Assembly: GCA_019218375.1 (NCBI GenBank) | Contig: JAHUUK010000006.1 | Coordinates: 62,001-126,000, forward strand | Origin: Dermabacteraceae bacterium TAE3-ERU5 | Lineage (GTDB): Bacteria; Actinomycetota; Actinomycetes; Actinomycetales; Dermabacteraceae | DNA length: 64,000 bases | Direction: 5' to 3' | Shown: piece by piece, positions 29,900-39,105 of the stretch | How the letters are laid out: each line of letters starts with the position of its first letter | Position numbering within the stretch: position 1 is the first letter of the stretch | The notes under the pieces: generated by a model | The model's database searches: none | The model's input: only the letters and a program-made list of their open reading frames with translations | Told to the model about the DNA's origin: nothing | Position numbers and translations under genes: made by a program

Positions 29900-32898
29900 G
29901 CGATCTTCCCCCGATCCAGGGCGAACACTTCCGCGAGGCGTTCGCTTGGCAGCTGGGCAAGCCAGTTCTCCCCGCTGCGCACCGTCATTTCGGCCAGCTC
30001 CGCCTTGCCGGTGAGCACGTCGTCGATCTTTTCCTCGACCGTGCCCGCGCTGACCAGCTTGCGCACCTGCACGTTGCGTGTCTGACCGATCCGGTAGGCG
30101 CGGTCCGTAGCCTGATTTTCCACCGCCGGGTTCCACCAGCGATCCAGGTGAATGACGTGGTTAGCGCGCGTCAGGGTCAGGCCCGTGCCGCCCGCTTTCA
30201 AGCTCAGTAGGAGCGTGCCCGGCCCGTTGCCGCTGCGCTGGAAGTCCGCCACCATCGCGTCACGTTCGTCCTTGCTGCTACCGCCGTGCAGGAAGGGCAC
30301 GGCGAGGCCGTGCCGCTCCTGCCAGTAGCCGCGCATCATCTGCCCGAACGTCGTGAACTGGGTGAACAGCAGCACCCTTTCCCCGGCGGCGAAAATGTTT
30401 TCCAATAGGTCATCCACCAGGGCGATCTTCCCGGAACGGTGGCTGCCGTCGGCCGCCAGTATCGGGGAACCGTCGCCCAGATAGTGCGCGGGATGGTTAC
30501 ACACCTGCTTGAGCCTGGTCAGCGCGCCAACCACGGCGGCGCGGCGCTGGGCCGGTTCGCTGCCGTCCAGTTCGATCAGCATTTCTTTCACGATCGCCTC
30601 GTAGAGCGCGGCCTGCTCCGGGGTCAGGCTGGCGCTGAGCGTCATCTCCTGCTTCTCGGGCAGGTCGGAAATGATGCTGCGATCAGTTTTCAGGCGGCGC
30701 AGAATAAACGGGCCGGTCACGCGCTGGAGGCGCGCCAGGGCGGCCTCATCCCGCTGCTTCTCGATGGGGTTCGCCAGGGACTCCGCGAAGCTTGCGGCGT
30801 CCCCGAGTAGGCCGGGATTGACCGTTTCCATCAGCGAATGCAGGTCCTGCAAGCGGTTTTCCACGGGAGTGCCGGTGAGCGCGATTTTGGTTTCGGCGGG
30901 TAGTTCCTTGGCAGCGCGCGAAACTGCGGTGCCGGGATTCTTTAGGTGCTGCGCCTCGTCGAAAACCACCCTGCGCCAGGGAGTCTGCGAGAGCAGGGGC
31001 AGGTCCCTGGCCAGCAGGGAATAGGTGCTCACCACCAGGTCGGCCCCCTCCCAGGCGGAGGGATCGCTGCCGCGCTGTGGGCCGTGATGGATGTGGCAGC
31101 GCAGGTGCGGGGCGAAGCGCGCCGCCTCCCGCTGCCAGTTCCCCGCCAGGGACATGGGGGCGATCAGCAGCGTCGGGCCCACCTCGTGCGGGGTGGAGGC
31201 ACCGGAATCTGCGTCGGAATCTGTGCTCGGCTCCCGTTCGTGGCAGAGCAGGGCCAGCAGCTGAATGGTCTTGCCGAGGCCCATGTCGTCGGCCAGGATC
31301 GTGCCCCAGCCGGTGTAATCGCGCGCGGCCAGCCAGGAAACGCCCCGTTCCTGATAGGGCCGCAGGGTTGCGTGTAGGGTGCGGGGGTGAATCGGGGCGG
31401 GTTCTCCCGGCAGGGCCGACGCGCTCCCGCGTGCGGCAGCGTCGTCTACCCGCGCCGCGCCGTCTTCCGTGACCGACACGGGGGGAGCGAAGTCCACCCC
31501 GGACGCCTCGCGCGACGCCATGACGGCGAACAGTTCGCGCAGGGGGCGCGTCCCGCCGCGCGCCGCGCGCTCCAGGAAGCGGCTGGCCGCGCGCAGGGTC
31601 GCACCGTCTAGGCGCACCCAGCGCCCGCGCAGATAAACCAGCTCCGCCTGCTCCTCCTTGAGCTGGGCGATCTCCTCCTCGGTAAGCTGCGTCTCGCCCA
31701 CCGAAACGCCCCAGTCGAAACGGGCCATGGCCTGCACGCCGATACCGCTTTGGCTGCCCTCTTCGTCGCTCTTTGCCTCCTGCACCTCGGCGCGCAGACG
31801 CACCGGGGTTTTCGTCCAGTCCCTGGGCAGCATGACCGCTATCCCGCCCGCCTCCAGGCGTTCGGCCTGTTTTTCCAGGAACGTGCTGGCCTGCGGCAGG
31901 GTAAGGAAGAAGGCGAGCGTTTCCTCGCGCAGCCGGGCACCGTGCAGCCCCGGTGCCAGCCGCAGCACGTCGCCCACCAGGGAGGCCGCCGCGGCGGCGG
32001 TGATGTCTCCCGCGGCGCGCACGTCGGCCAGGGGATGCACCGTGCCGGAACGCTGGCGCAGGCATACTTCGAGCGGCCAAAGGCCGTCCCCGCCCGGCTC
32101 GCTCAGGCGTACCAGCGGTGCTTCTCCGCCCTCCAGCAGGGTTACGGGATGGGCGGCGGCGATCATTTCCGACAGTGCCAGCTGCGCCCGGTGGGCGGCG
32201 GGAACGTCGCTCTCCCAAACGTCGTCGTCCCCGCTCAGCGCAGCGAGCAGGGGAAAGGGGGGTGCGGGCGCTTCGTGCTCGGCGAAGCGGGCGAAAGCGC
32301 GCCTCGCTTCGGCGTCCAGCACGCGCAGGGAAATGCGGGAGGAAGCCAGTTCGCTGTCCGTGCCTGGCGCGGGCACCCAGGAGAGGCGGTGCAGGCCCAG
32401 GGTGGGTGCGGCGGTGCCGATCTCGATATGGGGCACCACTAGCCGCTTCTTCACGGCGGTCCGGGACCGCGCGAGCGCCCTTACACCGCGCACCAGTTCG
32501 GCGGTCGCGTAAAGCTCGGGTCCCAGTTCGCAGCCCTGCCCCTGCTCGCTGAGCGCATCTAGGTGCGCGCACAGCGCCGGGGGAAAGTCTGCCCCGGAGC
32601 GCAGAGCGGGGGCGGGGATGCCCGCCGCGTCGGCCATGGCCTGCGCGCTTAAACCGAGGAAGGCCACAAATTGCGAGGGAGCGAGGGGCAGCGCGGGAAC
32701 CCGGCGGCCAGCCGGTTTCTCCAGCGTGACGCGGGTGCGCAGCGGCCCGGTGAAGTCAGCCGCCCTGCCCAGCGGCGTGTCCGCCAGGAAGTCCAGGCTA
32801 GTAACCGCCCGGGAACGGCCATCGCCAACGCTTTCGCGCGCCCACAGGGCAGCCCCGGTAGCGCCGTGGGGGCATAGGTGGAGGCGGCGGATAGGCAT
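29896..32898 (-). CDS. SNF2-family DEAD/DEAH-box helicase
   Basis: 1000 residues. The N-terminal 480 or so are family-specific. The helicase core follows: ADDMGLGKTIQLLALL (Walker A), TLLIAPMSLAGNW, FDEAQHLKNPGT (DEAQ box), ALTGTPVENR, then the second lobe with VLLFTQFTTFG, LLLSLKAGGTGLTLT and DRAYRIGQTRNV (motif VI). It is an ATP-driven DNA translocase like RapA/HepA-type proteins with a SWIM partner. Its role in repair or remodelling is inference. Start ATG at a predicted leaderless site. Confidence 0.93.
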   Translation of the reverse strand: MPIRRLHLCPHGATGAALWARESVGDGRSRAVTSLDFLADTPLGRAADFTGPLRTRVTLEKPAGRRVPALPLAPSQFVAFLGLSAQAMADAAGIPAPALRSGADFPPALCAHLDALSEQGQGCELGPELYATAELVRGVRALARSRTAVKKRLVVPHIEIGTAAPTLGLHRLSWVPAPGTDSELASSRISLRVLDAEARRAFARFAEHEAPAPPFPLLAALSGDDDVWESDVPAAHRAQLALSEMIAAAHPVTLLEGGEAPLVRLSEPGGDGLWPLEVCLRQRSGTVHPLADVRAAGDITAAAAASLVGDVLRLAPGLHGARLREETLAFFLTLPQASTFLEKQAERLEAGGIAVMLPRDWTKTPVRLRAEVQEAKSDEEGSQSGIGVQAMARFDWGVSVGETQLTEEEIAQLKEEQAELVYLRGRWVRLDGATLRAASRFLERAARGGTRPLRELFAVMASREASGVDFAPPVSVTEDGAARVDDAAARGSASALPGEPAPIHPRTLHATLRPYQERGVSWLAARDYTGWGTILADDMGLGKTIQLLALLCHEREPSTDSDADSGASTPHEVGPTLLIAPMSLAGNWQREAARFAPHLRCHIHHGPQRGSDPSAWEGADLVVSTYSLLARDLPLLSQTPWRRVVFDEAQHLKNPGTAVSRAAKELPAETKIALTGTPVENRLQDLHSLMETVNPGLLGDAASFAESLANPIEKQRDEAALARLQRVTGPFILRRLKTDRSIISDLPEKQEMTLSASLTPEQAALYEAIVKEMLIELDGSEPAQRRAAVVGALTRLKQVCNHPAHYLGDGSPILAADGSHRSGKIALVDDLLENIFAAGERVLLFTQFTTFGQMMRGYWQERHGLAVPFLHGGSSKDERDAMVADFQRSGNGPGTLLLSLKAGGTGLTLTRANHVIHLDRWWNPAVENQATDRAYRIGQTRNVQVRKLVSAGTVEEKIDDVLTGKAELAEMTVRSGENWLAQLPSERLAEVFALDRGKIA

Positions 32899-32904
32899 AC
32901 CCCA

Positions 32905-32910
32905 AGGGTA
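32905..32910 (-). promoter_or_regulatory. -10 box of the SNF2 operon
   Basis: Minus-strand TACCCT, then TGGGGT (6 nt), then ATG 32898. It fits the leaderless geometry repeated across the window. Confidence 0.6.
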
Positions 32911-32944
32911 GTGGCAGCGGCAGACACCTTTCGCGGGTGCGTGC

Positions 32945-33571
32945 TCAGATGCCGATTACCGTGACGTCGCTCGAAGGGTCGTAGCGGTAGCCGCGGCCAC
33001 GCACGGTGCTGATCAGCTCGCGGTAGGTTCCCAGCTTGGCGCGCAGGCGGCGAATGTGCACGTCTATCGTGCGGATGCCGACGCTGGTGTCGGCGCCCTG
33101 CCAAACGTTGGCGAGGATGTCCTCGCGGCTCACCGTGCTGCGGGCGTTGCGCAGCAGGAACGCGAGGATCTCGAATTCCTTGTGGGCCAGGTTTACGGGG
33201 GCGCCGCTCAAGCGCACGCGACGCCCGGTGAAGTCGATGACCAGGGAATCTTCCGGCGCTGTCAGCGGCGATCCCGGCACGCGCGCCAGCGCCTGCTGGC
33301 TGTGGGCGTAGCGGCGCGCGGCATCGAGTCGCGCCGGGGCGTTCGGAGAAACAACTCCCTGCGTGCGGTTGTTGAACACACGGGCTGCGGGGAGGGTGCC
33401 GAAGCGGCGGGCCGCCTGGCCGCGCACGGCGGCGGCGAATTCGGCAACCGATTTTTCAGATACCCCGGCGGGCAGGTTCAGCGTCAGGCTGATCGTGACC
33501 TGCTGGGTGGCCTGTTCACGGCCGGGAAGAACGGGGGTGTTGCGGCGATTGTAGAGGGGGGCGATGCTCAT
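32945..33571 (-). CDS. Winged-helix DNA-binding protein without receiver domain
   Basis: 208 residues. The C-terminal 95 or so form an OmpR/PhoB-type winged helix: LVIDFTGRRVRLSGAPVNLA, EFEILAFLLRNARSTVSRED, IRTIDVHIRRLRAKLG and STVRGRGYRYDP. The N-terminal half lacks the Asp pocket of response regulators and has an unrelated segment (ISLTLNLPAGVSEKSVAEFA). It is therefore probably controlled by something other than phosphorylation. AAGGACA precedes the ATG. A possible 31-codon leaderless ORF lies in its 5' leader. Confidence 0.85.
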   Translation of the reverse strand: MSIAPLYNRRNTPVLPGREQATQQVTISLTLNLPAGVSEKSVAEFAAAVRGQAARRFGTLPAARVFNNRTQGVVSPNAPARLDAARRYAHSQQALARVPGSPLTAPEDSLVIDFTGRRVRLSGAPVNLAHKEFEILAFLLRNARSTVSREDILANVWQGADTSVGIRTIDVHIRRLRAKLGTYRELISTVRGRGYRYDPSSDVTVIGI

Positions 33572-33658
33572 GATTTGTCCTTGGCTGTAGCGCTTAATTG
33601 CTTGTAAGCGGGAGCCCGCGCCGGGGGCCGACTCCTGTCAGCCGCCCCTGGGTACGCT

Positions 33659-33754
33659 TCAGAGACTGAGCTGACGCTGCATCATGTGCATCGGCATGCC
33701 AAACCACATGCCCGCGTAGGCGGACATGGTGTGGTGCTGGTGGCATGCGAACAT
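33659..33754 (-). CDS. Candidate 31-residue Met/His-rich leaderless peptide
   Basis: ATG (33754) to TGA (33659). The peptide has one Cys, four His and seven Met in 31 residues, beginning MFACHQHHTM and containing GMWFGMPMHMM. TATGCT lies 7 nt before the ATG, exactly the leaderless pattern of larger genes here. Such composition suggests metal (for example copper) binding, or a leader peptide sensing Met or His supply. It ends 87 bp before the winged-helix gene on the same strand, so it may be a regulatory upstream ORF. No family is known to me. Confidence 0.5.
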   Translation of the reverse strand: MFACHQHHTMSAYAGMWFGMPMHMMQRQLSL

Positions 33755-33761
33755 GGGTCTA

Positions 33762-33767
33762 AGCATA
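33762..33767 (-). promoter_or_regulatory. -10 box before the Met/His-rich peptide
   Basis: Minus-strand TATGCT followed by TAGACCC and the ATG at 33754. No good -35 is seen. Confidence 0.5.
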
Positions 33768-33820
33768 CGTATTGCTACGCGAAACCTCTACTTCGCACCA
33801 AGAATGTGAGCCGGGAGACA

Positions 33821-33856
33821 CTGAGGGGCCGACGCTCATTCGCGTCGGCCCCTCAG
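33821..33856 (-). terminator. Hairpin after upp
   Basis: Perfect 15-bp stem (33821-33835 with 33842-33856) and 6-nt loop, 22 bp past the upp stop. No T-run follows on the minus strand, so it may be a processing or Rho-assisted end. The + side has GTTTT shortly after it. Confidence 0.6.
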
Positions 33857-33877
33857 GAACGTTTTAGCAGGTGGTGG

Positions 33878-34516
33878 TTAGTCGACCACGCCGAAAAGAC
33901 GGTCGCCCGCATCGCCCAGACCGGGCACGATGTAGCTCTTTTCGTTCAGCTTCTCGTCGATCGCGGCGGTCACCACGGTGACGTCCAGATCGGGATCGAG
34001 GGCATCCTCGAGCGCCTTCAGGCCCTCCGGGGCGCAGAGCAGGGTCACGCAGGTGATGTCGCGCGCGCCGCGCTCGAACAGGTAGTTCACGCTCGCGATC
34101 AGGGTGTGGCCGGTGGCCAGCATCGGATCGAGCACGAAGCACTGGCGCCCGGTGAGGTCCTCGGGCAAACGGTTCGCGTAGGTGGTGACCTCCAGGGTCT
34201 CCTCGTTACGCGCCATGCCGAGGAATCCCACCTCGGCGGTCGGCAGCAGGCGGGTCATGCCGTCCAACATGCCCAGGCCCGCGCGCAGAATCGGCACGAC
34301 CATCGGCTTCGGGTTGGTCAGCTTCGTGCCCAGCATCGGGGCCACCGGGGTGTTGATTTCTTCCCGGGCCACGGCAACGTTGCGAGTTGCCTCGTAGGCA
34401 AGCAGCGTCACCAGCTCGTCCGCGAGCTGGCGGAAAGTGGAGGAATGGGTGTTGCGATCGCGCAGCACGGTGAGTTTGTGGGCTACCAGGGGATGATCAA
34501 GAGCAATGACTCGCAT
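33878..34516 (-). CDS. upp: Uracil phosphoribosyltransferase
   Basis: 212 residues, normal length. It starts [20 protein letters not shown], with [17 protein letters not shown], the PRPP-binding loop [15 protein letters not shown] and the uracil-site segment [16 protein letters not shown] near the C-terminus. It salvages uracil to UMP using PRPP. It is divergent from tadA; both starts appear leaderless. Confidence 0.97.
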   Translation of the reverse strand: MRVIALDHPLVAHKLTVLRDRNTHSSTFRQLADELVTLLAYEATRNVAVAREEINTPVAPMLGTKLTNPKPMVVPILRAGLGMLDGMTRLLPTAEVGFLGMARNEETLEVTTYANRLPEDLTGRQCFVLDPMLATGHTLIASVNYLFERGARDITCVTLLCAPEGLKALEDALDPDLDVTVVTAAIDEKLNEKSYIVPGLGDAGDRLFGVVD

Positions 34517-34544
34517 ACCCATGAATCTACCCGACAATAGAGGG
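34517..34544. promoter_or_regulatory. Divergent promoters of upp and tadA
   Basis: On the minus strand TAGATT (34529-34524) is 7 nt from ATG 34516. On the + strand GACAAT (34533-34538) is 6 nt from GTG 34545. The 28-bp gap has no ribosome site for either gene. The two -10 boxes do not overlap, unlike the symmetric cases at 24.7 and 42.5 kb. Confidence 0.55.
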
Positions 34545-35123
34545 GTGGATTCAAACAAACGGCCCTTAGACGCCGCGACGCTGGATGAGGCGATGCGCCA
34601 GGCCCTGGCGCAGGCGCGCCTGGCCGCCGGGATGGATGGGCAAAACCCGCAGGTTGAAGCGAACATCGGGGCCGACTGGCAGAGCGTGCACGAACAGGCG
34701 CGCGGGGACATCCCCATCGGCGCGGTGATTTTAGATGAGGAAGCTAACGTGATCGCGGCGGCCGGAAACCGGCGGGAGTCGGAACAGGACCCGACCGCGC
34801 ACGCCGAAATCCTGGCACTGCGGCAGGCGGCGGCGCAGCGGGGGCGCTGGAACCTGAGCGGCTGCACCCTGGTGGTGACGTTAGAGCCGTGCACGATGTG
34901 CGCCGGGGCGATAGTGCTGTCTCGCATAGACACCGTTGTGATCGGTGCCATGGACCCCAAGGCGGGGGCTGCGGGGAGCCTCTTTAACCTGCTCGCCGAG
35001 CCTCGTCTGAATCACCAAACAGAGGTAATTAGCGGTGTACGCGGCGAAGAATGCGCCTTAGTGCTGAAAGACTTTTTTGCCCAGTTACGCAAACGCCGCG
35101 GCAGAAAAAACCGCCCCGCATAA
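34545..35123 (+). CDS. tadA: tRNA-adenosine deaminase
   Basis: 192 residues with the zinc-dependent deaminase motifs: [11 protein letters not shown] (HAE) and [10 protein letters not shown] (PCxxC). The [14 protein letters not shown] segment and the upp neighbour favour TadA, which makes inosine-34 in tRNA-Arg(ACG). An N-terminal extension of about 35 residues precedes the deaminase core. The GTG at 34545 was preferred over an in-frame ATG at 34506, which lies inside upp, because of the GACAAT box 6 nt before it. Confidence 0.9.
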   Translation: MDSNKRPLDAATLDEAMRQALAQARLAAGMDGQNPQVEANIGADWQSVHEQARGDIPIGAVILDEEANVIAAAGNRRESEQDPTAHAEILALRQAAAQRGRWNLSGCTLVVTLEPCTMCAGAIVLSRIDTVVIGAMDPKAGAAGSLFNLLAEPRLNHQTEVISGVRGEECALVLKDFFAQLRKRRGRKNRPA

Positions 35124-35201
35124 AGGGTTCTTAGTGAAAAAGATAAAGAAATATGAACGTCCCGTGTGACTGCACGCCCTAGGCGCGGTTTACTTAGATA
35201 C

Positions 35202-36239
35202 GTGATCAAGCTACGAGACGTAACCAAGGTATTCCCCGCGGTCGCCGGTAAGGGTGCTCAGCCCACCGGCGCGCAGGTGGTTGCCCTGGACGGCATCAAC
35301 CTGAGCGTCGGGGAGGGCCGTATCCACGGCATCGTCGGCCGTTCCGGTGCCGGTAAGTCCACGCTTATCCGCTGCCTGACCGGGCTGGAGAAACCTACCT
35401 CCGGCGAGGTTTGGATCGGGGACACGCAGATTAGCGCCCTGGACGGGGCGAAATTGCGCGCGGCCCGCCGCAGCATCGGATTCGTTTTCCAGCACGCGAA
35501 CCTGCTCGATTCCCGCACCGCGGCCGAGAACATCGCCCACCCGCTGGACATCATCGGCGTAAAGGGCGAAGAAAAGCGCCGCCGGGTCGCGGAACTGGTG
35601 GAACTGGTGGGCCTGAGCGGCAGGGAGAACAACTATCCGGCGCAGCTTTCGGGCGGCCAGATTCAGCGCGTCGGCATCGCCCGCGCGCTCGCCGCCAGCC
35701 CGGACGTGCTGCTGTGCGATGAGCCGACCAGCGCGCTCGATCCCTCCACCACCCGCCAGATTCTTTCCCTAATTCGCAGCCTGCGGGACAAATTAGGAAT
35801 TACCGTGCTGCTTATTACGCACGAAATGAGCGTTGTGCGGGAAATCTGTGACGAAGTAACGCTGCTGGCAGAGGGCAAGATATTGCAAAGCGGCGACCTT
35901 TTGCAGGTGGCCACCGATACGCGCGGCCCGCTGTATGCGGAACTTATTCCGCTGCCGCCGCCCCCCACCGGCCTGAACGCCGTGATGGTGAACTGCGATT
36001 ACGGTGATTCGCCCACCATCTCCACGAGCGAAGACCTGGTGCGTCTGGCCGCCGAATACGAGGCTCACGCCACCATCGTGGCCGGTACCATCGAAACCCT
36101 CGGTGGTAGGCAGGTGGGTCGCGTGCAGCTCGCCCTGCGTAACTACAACAACGAGCCGATTAGCCGAGAAGGCTTCAATCGCTTCCTGCGCCAGCTCGAA
36201 GAGTCCGGCGTGGTGGCGAAGGAGGCGGCATTCCTGTGA
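35202..36239 (+). CDS. metN: Methionine ABC transporter, ATP-binding protein
   Basis: 345 residues. ATPase motifs: GRSGAGKSTLIRCLTGLEKP (Walker A), LSGGQIQRVGIARAL (signature) and VLLCDEPTSALDPSTT (Walker B). A C-terminal regulatory ACT-like (NIL) domain starts near residue 265 and in MetN relatives binds methionine to inhibit transport. The GTG at 35202 (VIKLRDVTKVF) is the likely start; another GTG at 35166 is possible. It is coupled to metI by a 4-bp overlap. Confidence 0.92.
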   Translation: MIKLRDVTKVFPAVAGKGAQPTGAQVVALDGINLSVGEGRIHGIVGRSGAGKSTLIRCLTGLEKPTSGEVWIGDTQISALDGAKLRAARRSIGFVFQHANLLDSRTAAENIAHPLDIIGVKGEEKRRRVAELVELVGLSGRENNYPAQLSGGQIQRVGIARALAASPDVLLCDEPTSALDPSTTRQILSLIRSLRDKLGITVLLITHEMSVVREICDEVTLLAEGKILQSGDLLQVATDTRGPLYAELIPLPPPPTGLNAVMVNCDYGDSPTISTSEDLVRLAAEYEAHATIVAGTIETLGGRQVGRVQLALRNYNNEPISREGFNRFLRQLEESGVVAKEAAFL

Positions 36240-36943
36240 ATATCACCGAGATCCTGACCGAATGGCTCGCGAACCCGATCTTCCATCGCTGGCGCGACGG
36301 CCTGTGGGATAACACCCTGATCACCCTCTACATGACCTTCGGGTGTATGTTCCTGACGGTGCTGCTGGGCACCCCGCTGGGCGTGTTCCTGTTCGAAGCC
36401 GCTGGCTCGCGCAGCCGCCTGGTACGCGCCATTCATAGCGTCACCGGTTTCGTGGTGAACGTGGTGCGTTCGTTCCCGTTCATCATCCTGATCATCGCGC
36501 TGATCCCCTTCACCAGGGAACTGATCGGCCGCTCCACCGGACCGAACGCCGCCATGCTGGCGCTGGTCGTGTCGGCCGTGCCGTTCTTTGCGCGGCTGGT
36601 GGAAGTGAACCTGCGCGACATCCCGCACGGCAAGATCGAGGCCGCGCTGATGATGGGCGCGAGCCGCTGGCAGATCGTGCGCCAGGTGCTGATCCCCGAG
36701 GCGCTGCCCGGCCTGATCGGCTCCATCACCACCACGACCATCGCCGTCGTCGGCTACACCGCCATGGCGGGTACCGTGGGCGGCAAGGGGCTGGGCGACC
36801 TCGCTTTCCGCCTCGGCTACGGAGGCTACGACAACGGCGTGACCGTTGCGGCCGTAATCATGCTGCTGATCATCGTCATTGCGATCCAGATGCTCGGTGA
36901 CCGAATGTCCAGGGCGGTAGACCACCGCGCGGGCGGCAAGTAA
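36236..36943 (+). CDS. metI: Methionine ABC transporter, permease
   Basis: 235 residues with about five membrane helices and the ATPase-contact (EAA) motif in KIEAALMMGASRWQIVRQVL and IPEALPGLIGS. Length and order match MetI. It acts as a dimer in the plasma membrane with MetN. GTG start overlapping the metN TGA. Confidence 0.93.
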   Translation: MNITEILTEWLANPIFHRWRDGLWDNTLITLYMTFGCMFLTVLLGTPLGVFLFEAAGSRSRLVRAIHSVTGFVVNVVRSFPFIILIIALIPFTRELIGRSTGPNAAMLALVVSAVPFFARLVEVNLRDIPHGKIEAALMMGASRWQIVRQVLIPEALPGLIGSITTTTIAVVGYTAMAGTVGGKGLGDLAFRLGYGGYDNGVTVAAVIMLLIIVIAIQMLGDRMSRAVDHRAGGK

Positions 36944-37024
36944 GCCCGCATCGCCTACCGCCGTAAGCAAACGCAGCAAGCAAAAGCCCCAATTCGCAGA
37001 CTTTAATTTTTCGAGGAGACAGTC

Positions 37025-37873
37025 ATGTCCGTTTTCACCCGCCGTACCCTGCTCACCGCCGCCAGCACCCTGGTTGCCGCCTCCACCCTCGCCGCCTGCG
37101 GTGGCGAAAAGGAAAAGGGTGGCCCCAAGGCCGACGCTAATGGCGTTACCACCATCAACGTGGGCGCTACCCCGAAGCCGCACGCAGAGATCCTGAAGTT
37201 CATCCAGGAAAACCTGGCTAAGGATGCGGGGCTGGACATCGTAGTTACCGAGTACACCGACTATCAGATCCCCAACCAGGCTCTGAAGGACGGCGACATC
37301 GACGCTAACTACTACCAGACCATTCCGTTCCTGGAGGAGCAGAAGAAGGCCAAGGGCTACAAGTTCGTGCCCCTTGCCCCGGTGCACGTCGAACCGCTCG
37401 GCCTGTACTCCAAGAACTTCAAGAACGTTGCTGACCTGCCCGAGGGCGGCGAGATCGCGATCCCGAACGATCCGACCAACCGTGGCCGCGCCATCGCGCT
37501 GCTGGTTGCCAACAAGCTGGTGGGCGTGACCGAGGGCGTGGATCCGCGCTCCGCCAAGGTGGCCGACGTGACCGTGAACCCCAAGAACTTCAAGATCACC
37601 GAGGTTGATGCTCCGCTGATTCCGCGCGCGCTGGGTGACTTCGCGGCGGGCGTCATCAACGGCAACTACGCCATCGAGGCGGGCCTGAACCCGGCCAAGG
37701 ATTCGCTGGTGCTCGAATCGGCAGAGAACAACCCGAACGCCAACCTGCTGGTGGTGCGCGAGGGCGACGAAAACAACCCGGCGATCCAGAAGCTCGAGAA
37801 GCTGCTGCACTCCGAGCAGGTCAAGAAGTTCATCAACGACAACTACGAGGGCGCGGTAATCCCGGCTTTCTAA
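37025..37873 (+). CDS. metQ: Methionine-binding lipoprotein
   Basis: 282 residues. A twin-Arg-like start (TRRTLLTAAST) and the lipobox LAAC at C25 give a lipid anchor. The NlpA/MetQ core follows: TTINVGATPKPHAEILKFIQ, YQTIPFLEEQKK and LALAPVHVEPLGLYSKN-like sequence. It captures extracellular methionine for MetNI. GAGGAGA lies about 7 nt before the ATG. Confidence 0.94.
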   Translation: MSVFTRRTLLTAASTLVAASTLAACGGEKEKGGPKADANGVTTINVGATPKPHAEILKFIQENLAKDAGLDIVVTEYTDYQIPNQALKDGDIDANYYQTIPFLEEQKKAKGYKFVPLAPVHVEPLGLYSKNFKNVADLPEGGEIAIPNDPTNRGRAIALLVANKLVGVTEGVDPRSAKVADVTVNPKNFKITEVDAPLIPRALGDFAAGVINGNYAIEAGLNPAKDSLVLESAENNPNANLLVVREGDENNPAIQKLEKLLHSEQVKKFINDNYEGAVIPAF

Positions 37874-37916
37874 ACTGAACGGCCAGCGCATGAGGGCCGA
37901 GCAAAACACTTAGACG

Positions 37917-37960
37917 GGTGCGGGACCGCCCTCCCTAGTGGAGGCGGTCCCGCACCTTTT
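37917..37960 (+). terminator. Terminator of metNIQ
   Basis: 14-bp stem (37917-37930 with 37943-37956) followed by TTTT, about 45 bp after the metQ stop. Confidence 0.88.
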
Positions 37961-38025
37961 GTGTCAGACTCGCAGCGTACGCCGGGCCTGCCCTGGTACG
38001 CCGACAACTACGGGAGGGCGGCAAC

Positions 38026-39105
38026 ATGTTCCTTGGCTGGCGGGAAATCCGCAACGCCCCCGGACGCTACCTGGGGCTACTCAGCCTCATCGCGCTAATC
38101 AGCTACCTGGTGTTCTTCCTGACCGGCCTGGCCTACGGGCTGGCGCAGGCGAACCGCAGCGCCCTGGACGCGCTCGGGGTGCGCGGCATGGTCATCTCCG
38201 AATACGCGAACTCCTCGCTGTCGGCCTCGCGTATCCAGGTGAGCGAAACAAACCTGCGCACCCCGGCGGGCGACGCCCCGCTGCAACCCCTGAGAATCAC
38301 GCAGGCGGTGGCGAGTACCGGCGGGGAGGACTCAGGGCAGGACCCCGTGACCGTGGCGCTGCTAGCGACCGTGCCCGGCTCGGTGCTGCGCCCCGCTCCG
38401 CTCACGGGCCGCGCCCCAGAAAGTGCCGACGAGGTGCTGGCGGCGGACTCCCTGCGCACCCGCTACGGCGTGAAACTGGGGGACACCTTGCGGCTGAAAC
38501 AGTCAGATACCGACCTGCGCGTGGTCGGCTTCGCCCCCGCGCTCAGCTATTCGGTAACGCCCGTGCTCTACATCGACCTGAGCGCCGACGAAACGGCGGG
38601 CAAGGCCCCGCTGAGCGCAATCGCGGTGCTCCCCACAGCCGCGCAGGGTGAAGTGGATGCCCTGGCGAACCAGGCCGACTACACCTACCTGCCGCTGAAA
38701 GACGTGATCTGGGCGCTGCCCGGCTACGCCGCCCAGGTCTACACGTTCTCCCTGATGATCGGGTTCCTGGTGCTGATCTGCGCGATCGTGATCGGAATCT
38801 TCATGTACATCATCACCATGCAAAAGCGGCCCGTGTTCGGGGTGCTGAAAGCGCAGGGGGTGGCCAGCGGCTACATCGCCCGCGCGGTGCTGACCCAGAC
38901 AGTGCTGGTCGCCGGGGCGGGAATAGCGGTGGGGGCACTGCTCACGGCGGGATCGGCCCTGATCCTGCCGGACGCCGTGCCCTACGTCGCTAACTGGCCG
39001 TTCACGGCGGCGGTAGCAGCCGCGATCTTCCTGGTGGCCTGCATTGGCGCCCAGGCATCCGTCTGGCAGGTGGCGAAAATCGATCCGTTGGAGGCGATGC
39101 GCTGA
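38026..39105 (+). CDS. ABC transporter permease, FtsX/MacB type
   Basis: 359 residues. One N-terminal membrane helix, an extracytoplasmic domain of about 200 residues and three C-terminal helices ([33 protein letters not shown], ending [14 protein letters not shown]). This is the FtsX-like layout of MacB/LolC-type mechanotransmission transporters. The partner ATPase follows, sharing one base (TGATG). GGGAGG supports the ATG. The substrate is unknown. Confidence 0.88.
   Translation: MFLGWREIRNAPGRYLGLLSLIALISYLVFFLTGLAYGLAQANRSALDALGVRGMVISEYANSSLSASRIQVSETNLRTPAGDAPLQPLRITQAVASTGGEDSGQDPVTVALLATVPGSVLRPAPLTGRAPESADEVLAADSLRTRYGVKLGDTLRLKQSDTDLRVVGFAPALSYSVTPVLYIDLSADETAGKAPLSAIAVLPTAAQGEVDALANQADYTYLPLKDVIWALPGYAAQVYTFSLMIGFLVLICAIVIGIFMYIITMQKRPVFGVLKAQGVASGYIARAVLTQTVLVAGAGIAVGALLTAGSALILPDAVPYVANWPFTAAVAAAIFLVACIGAQASVWQVAKIDPLEAMR

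Noticed and set aside
30746-32572. 608-codon ORF in another frame over the SNF2 gene
   Set aside because: Extremely Arg/Gly/Ala-rich, a frame shadow; the SNF2 frame has all helicase motifs.
35124-35201. S-box or other methionine riboswitch before metN
   Set aside because: The 78-bp gap is too short and shows no suitable paired structure.
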